A stretch of 15,787 nt of DNA. Origin: an uncultured Collinsella sp. (GTDB taxonomy: Bacteria > Actinomycetota > Coriobacteriia > Coriobacteriales > Coriobacteriaceae). The notes below the pieces were generated by a model, which was given only the letters and a program-made list of their open reading frames with translations, was not told where the DNA came from and did not search any database. Location: the NCBI GenBank assembly GCA_902494715.1, contig CABUUJ010000049.1, positions 1 through 15,787 on the forward strand. The letters are read 5' to 3'. Below are positions 1-6,300 of the stretch, one piece after another (the first letter of the stretch is position 1; each line of letters starts with the position of its first letter). The position numbers were made by a program, and so were the translations under genes.

Positions 1-547
1 CAGGAGGTTCCGCGCCGACGAGCCCAACCGGCTGCGGCTCACCGACATCACCGAGTTCAGGCTCCCGGGCGGCGAGAAGGTCTACCTGAGCCCGATCGTC
101 GACTGCTTCGACGGGATGCCCGTCGCCTGGTCGATCGGGCTGCACCCCGACAAGCGCCTCGCGAACTCGAGCCTGCTCAAGGCCTGCGCGGCGAGGCCGG
201 CGGGGGTGCGCACGACGATCCACTCGGACCGGGGCGGCCACTACCGCTGGCCGGAGTGGATCGGGATCTGCGAGGAGAACGGCCTGGTCAGGAGCATGTC
301 CGCGAAGGGCTGCAGCCCGGACAACTCGGCCTGCGAGGGCTTCTTCGGGCGCCTCAAGAACGAGTTCTTCCACTACAGGGACTGGGAGGGCGTGACGGCC
401 GAGGAGTTCATGGGAAGGCTCGAGGCCTACCTCGTGTACTATCGTGAGGAGCGGATCAAGAAGTCCCTCGGGTGGCTGAGCCCGATGGAGTACCGCAGGA
501 AGCTTGGATACGCCTAGGCGCGGTCCAAGAAATCGTCCGCACCCCCA
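1..547 (+). mobile_element. IS3-family insertion sequence, 3' part only
   Basis: The window opens inside an insertion sequence. The visible part is the end of the transposase gene (stop at 515-517) and about 30 bp of right-end DNA. The likely right terminus is near 547, where the sequence reads GTCCGCACCCCCA. Read on the other strand this starts TGGGGGTGCGGAC, resembling the TG...CA ends of IS3-family elements. The exact terminus is inferred, because the left end and any target-site duplication lie outside the window. The element points towards the ppx gene, whose stop codon is about 25 bp beyond the proposed end. Confidence 0.8.
2..517 (+). CDS. IS3-family transposase OrfB, integrase-core C-terminal part (5' end outside window)
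   Basis: This is the catalytic half of an IS3-family (probably IS150-group) transposase, a DDE recombinase with a retroviral-integrase fold that cuts and joins the ends of its own element. The reading frame is open from the first bases of the window, so the methionine at 116 is internal rather than the start. The acidic triad is visible: Asp in TDITEF at 44-46, Asp in HSDRGGHY, and Glu in SACEGFFGRLKNEFF. Exactly 35 residues separate the second Asp from the Glu, the classic D-35-E spacing. The typical tail, YYREERIKKSLGWLSPMEYR, is also present. No frameshift or stop interrupts the visible part, so the enzyme may be active. IS3 elements usually make OrfAB by a -1 frameshift upstream, which cannot be seen here. 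Confidence 0.92.
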   Translation, partial: RRFRADEPNRLRLTDITEFRLPGGEKVYLSPIVDCFDGMPVAWSIGLHPDKRLANSSLLKACAARPAGVRTTIHSDRGGHYRWPEWIGICEENGLVRSMSAKGCSPDNSACEGFFGRLKNEFFHYRDWEGVTAEEFMGRLEAYLVYYREERIKKSLGWLSPMEYRRKLGYA

Positions 548-571
548 TTTTAGTCCGTATTTCACCGCAAC

Positions 572-1576
572 TTATTGGAGGGTGCTAAGGTTGGGGGCCC
601 AGGCGATGGTGGGGGTTGTGCCGTCGAGAGTCTCGTTGATGGTGGCGGCCATACCGGCGAGCAGGCTGTTCTCGCTCACGGTAAGCGTCTTGTAGCCGCC
701 GGCACGCATGAGCTCGCGGATCACCACGGCGCCAGCGAGAATCACGCCCGCGCGCTTGGGCTGTACGCCTGGCAACGCGGCAATGCCTGCAACATCCAAC
801 GCAGACATGCGCTCGATAGCGGCCGAGACCTGCTCCAGCGACAGCTCGCATAGGTGCACAAAGCTCGAATCGTACGGTTCCAGCTCGTGGACCAGAGCCA
901 CCAGCGTAGTCACCGTGCCGCCCACTGCGACCAAGCGTTCGGCGCGCTCAAAGTCGCTGGGCAGGCCTTCAAAATAGGCGGCGAACTGCTCGCCTGCCCA
1001 CGCGGCAGCGGCAGCAAGCTCGCCGCCTGCGGGTGGCAGCGCCGAGAAAAAACGCTCCGTCACGCGGCGGCAGCCAATGTCCAGCGAGCGCGTACCTTCC
1101 AGCGCAAAGACCCCGCACTCCGGCACGTACACACCAGTCGCAAGCTCCGTGGAGCCGCCGCCCGAATCGGCGACGATAATGCGTTCACCGGCAAAGTCGT
1201 GCGCCACGCCAAAAAATGTCAGGCGCGCCTCAACCTCGCCCGGAATCACCTGCGGTTCGAGCCCCAGCCCGCGCAGGCCGTCCAGCAGCAATGCGGCGTT
1301 GGACGCATCGCGCGCTGCACTCGTGCAGGTGGTGCAGACGCACGCGGCCCCAAAGGCACGGGCCTCGTCCACAAACATGCGGCATGCGGCGAGCACACGC
1401 TCGACAGCCGCCTCGCAAAAGCGACCCGTCGCGTCCACGCCCTCGCCCAGATCGGTAATCTCGGTATGCTTGGACGATTCCACGATCGCCCCGGCCTCGA
1501 CCTGCGCCAGCACCAGTCGCGACGACACCGTTCCCAGGTCGATCGCGGCCACCTTATATCGTTTGCAATCTGCCAT
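572..1576 (-). CDS. ppx: Ppx/GppA-family phosphatase (exopolyphosphatase-type)
   Basis: This 334-residue protein belongs to the ASKHA-fold Ppx/GppA family, which removes terminal phosphate from polyphosphate or from pppGpp. The family blocks appear in order: AAIDLGTVSSRLVLA (10-24, first phosphate loop), TDLGEGVDATGRF (41-53), CTTCTSAARDASN (81-93), GEVEARLTFFGV (113-124, with the catalytic Glu region), VADSGGGSTELA (135-146, second phosphate loop) and VGGTVTTLVAL (218-228). It is the short actinobacterial form without a C-terminal HD domain, so polyphosphate and pppGpp activities cannot be separated from sequence. The start is supported by GAGGGGAG seven bases upstream. It lies 20 bp downstream of the divIC-like gene and is probably co-transcribed with it. 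The IS element ends just beyond the stop codon. Whether insertion altered the last few residues is not known. Confidence 0.9.
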   Translation of the reverse strand: MADCKRYKVAAIDLGTVSSRLVLAQVEAGAIVESSKHTEITDLGEGVDATGRFCEAAVERVLAACRMFVDEARAFGAACVCTTCTSAARDASNAALLLDGLRGLGLEPQVIPGEVEARLTFFGVAHDFAGERIIVADSGGGSTELATGVYVPECGVFALEGTRSLDIGCRRVTERFFSALPPAGGELAAAAAWAGEQFAAYFEGLPSDFERAERLVAVGGTVTTLVALVHELEPYDSSFVHLCELSLEQVSAAIERMSALDVAGIAALPGVQPKRAGVILAGAVVIRELMRAGGYKTLTVSENSLLAGMAATINETLDGTTPTIAWAPNLSTLQ

Positions 1577-1596
1577 TGCGGGCTCCCCTCTGGGCG

Positions 1597-2361
1597 CTAC
1601 TCGCCGCTGGACGCGACTGTCTGGCCTTCGACGCCTTTAAAACCAAACAGCATGTCGAGTGTCTGAATGTACCACGGCGCGTCCTTGCCGACTTCCTCGA
1701 TCTCCTTGGCCACCTCGCTGGCCTTCTTGGCGTTCGACGACTTCTTTTCAGCCGACGACGAGTCCGAATCGTCGTCCAGGCCCTGCACTTCAATCCTCTT
1801 CTCGCCGGGCATCACCAGGCCCAGGTCCTCGGATGCCGCATCCTTGATACCCTCCTCCGAGAGCAGCTTGTCGACGCTTTTTTGCAGCCCATCATTGTAT
1901 TGCTGGCGAATCTCGACCTGCTTGGCCAAGATATCGCTCGAACGCTTTGCCACATACAGGTCGCGCACGGGGAAATACAGGCTCCCGAGCACCAGGGCAA
2001 CGACGATGCCGATGAATAGCCCTCGCTGAGGACCGTGGGTAAAGTCGTAGATCGCCTTGACCACCGCGTTGTCGTTGGCGTAGTGCATAAAGTCCGAGCC
2101 CGAAAGACGGTTCGAGGGCCTGCTCGACCTATCGTGCGCTTGAGCCGATGAACGCTGAGCATGCGACGAACGTGCCGGGCGCACTGGTCCATCTGTCGAA
2201 GTATTCACTTGAGCATTGGGGCGCGAGGTACTTGTCGGGCGCTGCATGGAGCGGTCGGCGCCGGCGTAGGCGGACCCACCGAGCTGCACCGTGCGCGCAC
2301 GGCGAGGCGACGGCTCGCGCGAACCGGCGGAATAGTACCTGTTGTCGTAAATCTGATCCAT
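1597..2361 (-). CDS. DivIC/FtsB-like septum formation initiator membrane protein
   Basis: This is a 254-residue single-pass membrane protein of the DivIC/FtsB type, a family that links divisome proteins at the septum through an extracytoplasmic coiled coil. Residues 1-95 are basic, Ser/Arg/Pro-rich and probably disordered. Residues 114-131 form a transmembrane segment (GLFIGIVVALVLGSLYF). Residues 132-170 look like a coiled coil, followed by the family-like ASEDLGLVMPGEKRI block (176-190). An acidic, Ser/Lys-rich tail (195-225) and a hydrophobic C-terminus with WYIQTLDMLFGF follow. Upstream in-frame codons exist but overlap the eno terminator and eno itself. The ATG at 2361 starts downstream of a plausible promoter and has only a weak AAGG site. 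The position between eno and ppx matches the actinobacterial Rv1024-type gene. The family call rests on topology plus synteny more than on sharp motifs. Confidence 0.82.
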   Translation of the reverse strand: MDQIYDNRYYSAGSREPSPRRARTVQLGGSAYAGADRSMQRPTSTSRPNAQVNTSTDGPVRPARSSHAQRSSAQAHDRSSRPSNRLSGSDFMHYANDNAVVKAIYDFTHGPQRGLFIGIVVALVLGSLYFPVRDLYVAKRSSDILAKQVEIRQQYNDGLQKSVDKLLSEEGIKDAASEDLGLVMPGEKRIEVQGLDDDSDSSSAEKKSSNAKKASEVAKEIEEVGKDAPWYIQTLDMLFGFKGVEGQTVASSGE

Positions 2362-2404
2362 GTGCGCCTTGTGCGGTTGAGGTTTGTTTGCGCTAAGTAT
2401 TCTA

Positions 2405-2413
2405 GTTATAGCA
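2405..2413 (-). promoter_or_regulatory. Candidate extended -10 promoter for divIC-ppx
   Basis: On the minus strand the sequence reads TGCTATAAC, an extended -10 element with one mismatch to TGnTATAAT. It lies about 45 bp upstream of the divIC-like start and just downstream of the eno terminator. No good -35 box is visible, as is usual for extended -10 promoters. A second AT-rich hexamer, TAGAAT, follows at once. This is inference from position and consensus. Confidence 0.45.
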
Positions 2414-2452
2414 CGAGCGCCCGCACCGCCTTCGCCAGCCTTTGCTCGACAT

Positions 2453-2484
2453 AAAAAAGGCGCTGAGCCATATGGCCCAGCGCC
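2453..2484 (-). terminator. Rho-independent terminator of eno
   Basis: On the minus strand a near-perfect stem of 11-13 bp (arms within 2459-2484, starting GGCGCTGGGCC, one mismatch) is followed directly by six T residues. It lies about 75 bp after the eno stop codon and before the divIC promoter candidate. It should separate eno transcription from divIC-ppx. Confidence 0.88.
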
Positions 2485-2513
2485 CACAGCGCTTTGCGGC
2501 GTCCAGCCAAGGC

Positions 2514-2541
2514 GGGGCGGAGCCGAGTCAACCTCCGCCCC
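2514..2541 (-). repeat. GC-rich hairpin directly after eno
   Basis: A perfect 9-bp inverted repeat (GGGGCGGAG at 2514-2522, CTCCGCCCC at 2533-2541) encloses a 10-nt loop, 17 bp after the eno stop. No T-run follows on either strand, so it is not a terminator by itself. It may stabilise the 3' end of the eno mRNA upstream of the true terminator. Confidence 0.55.
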
Positions 2542-2558
2542 CCGCGAGCACCGCTTGT

Positions 2559-3848
2559 TTAGCGAATGTTGTAGAACGCGGCCTTGCCGGCGTAGCGCGC
2601 GCTGCCCTCGAGCTCGTCCTCGATGCGGATGAGCTGGTTGTACTTGGCGATGCGGTCGCTGCGGCACGGGGCGCCCGACTTGATCTGGCCGGCGTTGACG
2701 CCCACGACCAGGTCGGCGATCGTGGAGTCCTCGGTCTCGCCGGAACGGTGGCTCACGATGCAAGCGTAGCCGGCCTCCTTGGCGGTCTCGATGGCCTCGA
2801 GTGACTCGGTGAGCGTGCCGATCTGGTTGACCTTGACCAGGATCGCATTGGCGGCACCCAGCTCGATGCCCTTCTTGAGGCGCTCGGTGTTGGTGACGAA
2901 CAGGTCGTCGCCCACCAGCTGCACCTTGTTGCCAATGCGACGGGTAAGCTCGACCCAGCCGTCCCAGTCCTCCTCGGCCATGCCGTCCTCGATGGAGATG
3001 ATGGGATAGGTGTCGACGAGCTTCTCCCAGTAATCAACCATCTGGGCGCTCGTGTACTCCACGCCCTCGCCCTTGAGCTCGTACATGCCGGTCTCGGCGT
3101 TGTAGAACTCGGTCGAGGCCGGGTCCATGGCATACATGAAGTCGACGCCGGGCTTAAAGCCGGCCTTCTCCACGGCCTTGGTGATGTACTCGAACGGCTC
3201 GGCATTGGTCTTAAGGTTGGGGGCAAAGCCGCCCTCGTCGCCCACGCCGCCACCCAGGCCGGCCTCGTGCAGCACGCCCTTGAGGGTGTGGTAGACCTCG
3301 GCGCACCAACGCAGGCCCTCGGCAAAGCTCGGGGCGCCCACCGGCATGATCATGAACTCCTGGAAGTCGACGTTGTTGTCGGCATGCACGCCGCCGTTGA
3401 GGATGTTCATCATGGGCGTGGGCAGCAGATGAGCGTTGACGCCGCCCAGGTACTGGTACAGCGACAGGCCCGCCGACTCGGCAGCGGCGCGGGCAACGGC
3501 CAGCGACACGCCCAGGATGGCGTTGGCACCGAGCTTGGTCTTGTTGGGGGTACCGTCCGCGGCAATCAGCGCGGCATCGACGGCGCGCTGGTCGAAGGCG
3601 TCGAGGCCCACGACGGCGTTAGCGCACTCGTTGTTGACGTGCTCGACGGCCTGCGAAACGCCCTTGCCCAGGTAGCGGCCCTTGTCGCCATCGCGTAGCT
3701 CGCAGGCCTCAAAGGCGCCGGTCGAAGCACCCGAAGGCACCATTGCGCGGCCAAAGCTGCCGTCCTCGAGCACGACCTCGACCTCGACGGTGGGATTGCC
3801 GCGGCTGTCGAGCACCTCGCGACCGTAGACGTCCAAAATATCGCTCAT
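2559..3848 (-). CDS. eno: Enolase (phosphopyruvate hydratase)
   Basis: Enolase converts 2-phosphoglycerate to phosphoenolpyruvate in glycolysis; it is cytoplasmic and Mg-dependent. The protein is full length (429 residues, normal for the family). The substrate loop SGASTG (39-44), GDEGGF with general acid/base Glu205, metal ligands Asp242, Glu287 and Asp314, catalytic Lys339 in LVKVNQIGTLTE, and the signature SHRSGETEDSTIADL (366-380) with Lys390 are all in place. The start at 3848 is supported by GAGGGAGA six bases upstream. A hairpin terminator follows at 2453-2484, and the upstream gene mazG has its own terminator, so eno is probably monocistronic. Its leader of about 150 bp carries a repeated decamer, described separately. 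Confidence 0.99.
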   Translation of the reverse strand: MSDILDVYGREVLDSRGNPTVEVEVVLEDGSFGRAMVPSGASTGAFEACELRDGDKGRYLGKGVSQAVEHVNNECANAVVGLDAFDQRAVDAALIAADGTPNKTKLGANAILGVSLAVARAAAESAGLSLYQYLGGVNAHLLPTPMMNILNGGVHADNNVDFQEFMIMPVGAPSFAEGLRWCAEVYHTLKGVLHEAGLGGGVGDEGGFAPNLKTNAEPFEYITKAVEKAGFKPGVDFMYAMDPASTEFYNAETGMYELKGEGVEYTSAQMVDYWEKLVDTYPIISIEDGMAEEDWDGWVELTRRIGNKVQLVGDDLFVTNTERLKKGIELGAANAILVKVNQIGTLTESLEAIETAKEAGYACIVSHRSGETEDSTIADLVVGVNAGQIKSGAPCRSDRIAKYNQLIRIEDELEGSARYAGKAAFYNIR

Positions 3849-3921
3849 GTTGTCTCCCTCTCACTTGGAAACGTAGTGGATGCAAGCGACCGGCTGACCG
3901 TGCACCATCGGTGCGTCTCCG

Positions 3922-3966
3922 TAAGTTAGCCATGTCGCACTTTTTGCATTATGCCCTAAGTTAGCC
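3922..3966 (-). promoter_or_regulatory. eno promoter/leader with a repeated decamer
   Basis: On the minus strand GGCTAACTTA occurs twice, at 3957-3966 and 3922-3931, with starts 35 bp apart. Between them lies CATAAT (3948-3953), a five-of-six match to a -10 box, though no convincing -35 is present. If that -10 is used, one copy lies near the -35 region and the other in the early transcribed region. A small hairpin, GCACC-GAT-GGTGC (3902-3914), follows in the leader. Operator function is inferred from spacing only. Confidence 0.35.
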
Positions 3967-3987
3967 GAGGGATACACTTGATTTTCG

Positions 3988-4033
3988 AAAAATTTAGCGG
4001 GAACGATGAGGCGTGTCAGCCCGTCGTTCCCGC
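3988..4033 (-). terminator. Probable terminator of the larC2-yfcE-mazG unit
   Basis: A perfect 10-bp stem (GCGGGAACGA at 3997-4006, TCGTTCCCGC at 4024-4033) begins 4 bp after the mazG stop. Read on the minus strand it is followed by TAAATTTTT. The 17-nt loop is larger than usual and the T-tract is offset by a few bases. It still lies where a terminator is expected, between mazG and the eno promoter. Confidence 0.72.
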
Positions 4034-4037
4034 AGTC

Positions 4038-4898
4038 TTACTCCTCCGCCTTTGCGGCATCCCACAGGTCGTTGAGGCCGTGGGTCGAAAGCTCGGCAAG
4101 ATCCACGTGAGCATCGGCCGCCATCTGCTCCATCGCGGCCCAGCGGCGGCGGAACTTTGCTGTGCTGGCACGCAGGGCGCTCTCGGCGTCAATCCCCTCT
4201 TTGCGCGCGACGTTGACCAGGGCAAAGAGCAGGTCGCCAAACTCCATCTCGCGCTCGGGCGAGCCAGGGGCCTCGGCCTCAAACTCGGCACGTTCCTCGG
4301 CGACCTCGTCCCACACGTCCTGGACCGTCTCCCACTCAAAGCCCACGGCAGCCGCCTTGCGTGACACCTTCTGCGCCTGCATCAGCGCCGGCAGATGCGT
4401 GGGCACGCCGTCGAGCAGGCCCTCGGGCGCGGCCTCGCCCGCCGCCACGGCCTTGTCCTTGGCAGCCCTCTCGGCAAGCTTGACCTCGTCCCAAATCTTG
4501 AGTACCTCGTCGGAACTGTCAGCATCTACATCGCCAAACACGTGCGGATGACGGCGGATGAGCTTGGCATCGATATCACGCGCCACGTCGGCCAGTGTAA
4601 ACTCGCCGGCGTCAGCAGCAATCTGCGCATGCAGCACGACCTGCATGAGCACGTCGCCCAGCTCCTCGCGTAGGTGGACCGCGTCGTCCGCCTCGATGCA
4701 GTCGAGCGCCTCGTAGGCCTCCTCGATCATGTTCTTGCCAATGCTGCGGTGCGTCTGCTCACGGTCCCACGGGCAGCCATCGGGCTGACGCAGGCGCCAG
4801 ATGGTCTGCACCAGATGCTGCAGCTCGGTCGACGCGTCTACCAGCGTAGACAGATCGCGCGATCCCTCGGCATTTTGCTGAGCCATGTGCTGCGCCAT
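4038..4898 (-). CDS. mazG: Nucleoside triphosphate pyrophosphohydrolase MazG
   Basis: MazG hydrolyses NTPs and dNTPs to monophosphates and pyrophosphate, clearing damaged or non-canonical nucleotides. The 286-residue protein has the family's two-domain build. The N-terminal domain contains CPWDREQTH (42-50), EEAYE (59-63) and EELGD (78-82); these EExxE and ExxD metal motifs are typical of MazG. The second domain has DEVAEERAEFEAE (197-209) and EFGDLLFALVNVARKEG (219-235). The start at 4898 is chosen because GGAGGAG lies five bases upstream; a second Met five codons in is less well placed. It starts 2 bp after the yfcE stop, so it is translationally linked to it. In Mycobacterium tuberculosis mazG also lies close to eno, as far as I recall. 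Confidence 0.96.
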   Translation of the reverse strand: MAQHMAQQNAEGSRDLSTLVDASTELQHLVQTIWRLRQPDGCPWDREQTHRSIGKNMIEEAYEALDCIEADDAVHLREELGDVLMQVVLHAQIAADAGEFTLADVARDIDAKLIRRHPHVFGDVDADSSDEVLKIWDEVKLAERAAKDKAVAAGEAAPEGLLDGVPTHLPALMQAQKVSRKAAAVGFEWETVQDVWDEVAEERAEFEAEAPGSPEREMEFGDLLFALVNVARKEGIDAESALRASTAKFRRRWAAMEQMAADAHVDLAELSTHGLNDLWDAAKAEE

Positions 4899-4900
4899 GG

Positions 4901-5449
4901 CTACTCCTCCTCCAGGATCACGTGGCGGAACGCGCCGTTCTCGTAGATGCCATAGCTGTGCGTGCCGTCCTTGGGAATGCTCACGCTACCGGGGTTGAAG
5001 AGCCACAGGCCCGGGTGCGCGGCGCTTTCCTCGTTGACCTTGATGTGCGTATGGCCGTAGACGAGCGCGGAGCCCTCGGGCAGCGCGGGCGCGTGGTCGA
5101 CGCTGTTGTGCATGCCGGCGCCAAAGACGTGGCCGTGCGTCAGGAACAGCTCGCGGCCGATCTCGTCGAACAGCGTAGCGTAGTCGGCCATGACGGGAAA
5201 GTCGAGGACCATCTGGTCGACCTCAGCGTCGCAGTTGCCGCGCACCGCGATGATGCGGTCGGCCAGGGCGTTGAGCAGCGGAATCACGCGCTTGGGGGCG
5301 TAGTCGCGCGGCAGGTCGTTGCGCGGTCCGTGGTAGAGCAGGTCGCCCAGCAGAACGATGCGGTCAGGCTGCTCGGACTCGATGGCGGCGACCAGGCGCT
5401 CGGCCCAGTATGCCGAGCCGTGAATGTCGGAAGCGATGAGGTATTTCAT
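4901..5449 (-). CDS. yfcE: YfcE/MJ0936-type metallophosphodiesterase
   Basis: This 182-residue cytoplasmic protein is a calcineurin-like metallophosphoesterase of the small YfcE/MJ0936 group, with in vitro phosphodiesterase activity and poorly known natural substrates. All metal-binding blocks are present: ASDIHG (6-11), LLGDLLYHGPRN (33-44), VRGNCD (69-74), THGH (104-107) and YGHTH (131-135), followed by FNPGSVSIPK (151-160). The length is normal for the family. The start is supported by AAAGGA seven bases upstream. It lies between a larC2-like gene (56 bp upstream) and mazG (2 bp downstream), apparently in one transcript. The substrate cannot be read from the sequence. Confidence 0.93.
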   Translation of the reverse strand: MKYLIASDIHGSAYWAERLVAAIESEQPDRIVLLGDLLYHGPRNDLPRDYAPKRVIPLLNALADRIIAVRGNCDAEVDQMVLDFPVMADYATLFDEIGRELFLTHGHVFGAGMHNSVDHAPALPEGSALVYGHTHIKVNEESAAHPGLWLFNPGSVSIPKDGTHSYGIYENGAFRHVILEEE

Positions 5450-5505
5450 GGTGGTCCTTTCGGGTGGGGACTGATGTGGCCGGGCGCGAGATGTCGCCGG
5501 CCGCG

Positions 5506-5991
5506 CTATTCAAATCGCAGTGCCGAGGCTTGTGCCGCCTGCATCACGCGCTGGAGCGGCACGTTATGCTCGCGGGCAAGACGGGCGCAGTCCTCGTACT
5601 CGGGCGCCGCACGCTCACTGCCGTCGGGCAGGGTGGCTACTTTGACGGCCACCTCGCCCCAAGGCGTCGCTACCTGCTCAAAGCGGCGCGGCAGGCAAAC
5701 GCGCTCCATAACCTGACGCCGGATGCCATTCGTGGTGGTTTCCAAAAAGATGATCGCCTGCAGACGGTCAATGTCCTCACAGGCGCAGATTACCTGCAGC
5801 TGCCAGCCGGGGCGGCCCTTCTTGCAGTAAAGGGGTAGCCAGTGCACCTCGCGGGCGCCGACCTCGCGCAGGCGGTCGGCGGCATAGGCGAGTACCTCGG
5901 GCGACGCATCGTCGATGTCGCACTCCAGCTTGACGATGGTCTCGGGCGCATCGGTCTCGCGGGACAGCGGAGATGTACTTCCACGTTGCAT
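5506..5991 (-). CDS. larC: LarC C-terminal-domain (LarC2-like) nickel-pincer cofactor protein, stand-alone
   Basis: The 161-residue product matches only the C-terminal part of LarC (DUF111). LarC is the CTP-dependent protein that inserts nickel into the pincer nucleotide cofactor of lactate racemase. Recognisable blocks are LECDIDDASPEVLAYAADRL, LPLYCKKGRPGWQLQVIC, ETTTNGIRR, TPWGEVAVKVA and PEYEDCARLAREH. The N-terminal LarC1 half is absent: upstream is non-coding DNA and then a divergent gene. In Lactobacillus plantarum the two halves are joined by a frameshift, and no LarC1 frame precedes this gene. The ATG at 5991 is chosen because AAAGGAA lies about 10 bases upstream; a GTG at 6030 is in frame but has no ribosome site. 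It heads a probable transcript with yfcE and mazG. The domain identity is fairly sure; a nickel role here is inference. Confidence 0.82.
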   Translation of the reverse strand: MQRGSTSPLSRETDAPETIVKLECDIDDASPEVLAYAADRLREVGAREVHWLPLYCKKGRPGWQLQVICACEDIDRLQAIIFLETTTNGIRRQVMERVCLPRRFEQVATPWGEVAVKVATLPDGSERAAPEYEDCARLAREHNVPLQRVMQAAQASALRFE

Positions 5992-6300
5992 ACGGTCCGG
6001 TTCCTTTCCGCGCGGGCTCGTTTTGTTCACTCAAACGCTAGCACATCGGACGTGGCACAGGCGTGACTTTCGTCCGTCGCCGTCCTCGCCCCCATCCAAA
6101 CGTGTACGTCAGCCTCCAAACATGTCATTTTTTGTCGGTTTTGGAGGCTGACGTACACGTTTTGAGGCAGGGTCGATGTCGTGCGGCAGCCCTTGCGCGC
6201 CGTTTGCCCTTTCCAGTCGATTTCGACCCTCGGCGTGCCCAAAGCGTCAGGGGTCGCGCCATTACAATGGAGCAGATTTGCCGAATGCAAAGGAGCCGCC
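5992..6300. other. Divergent intergenic region between larC2-like gene and PHP phosphatase gene
   Basis: No coding region is supported in these 309 bp, which must hold the promoters of both divergent genes. The main structure is the inverted repeat at 6098-6162. On the plus strand TACAAT (6263-6268) is a good -10 match 32 bp before the phosphatase ATG, but it has no clear -35. On the minus strand TGCTAGCGT near 6035-6045 resembles an extended -10 for the larC2-like gene. Both promoter calls are weak. Confidence 0.5.
6098..6162. repeat. Perfect 23-bp inverted repeat
   Basis: The arms at 6098-6120 and 6140-6162 are exact reverse complements over 23 bp and enclose a 19-nt loop containing six T residues. 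The left arm begins AAACGTGTACGTCAGCCTCC. Position between two divergent promoters makes a simple terminator role unlikely. The form resembles a REP-like dispersed element or a large operator. I have an impression, not verified, that similar palindromes recur in Collinsella genomes. Confidence 0.85.

Noticed and set aside
2362..2763. N-terminal extension of the DivIC-like protein in the same frame
   Set aside because: It runs through the eno terminator and into eno on the same strand, and its sequence is Arg/Pro-rich shadow coding.
6098..6162. Start of a CRISPR array
   Set aside because: There is one inverted pair only, with no regularly spaced direct repeats or cas genes.
6181..6300. Forty-codon upstream extension of the PHP phosphatase
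   Set aside because: The ATG at 6301 has an AAAGGAG site at ideal spacing and the metal motif starts nine residues later; the extension has no family similarity.
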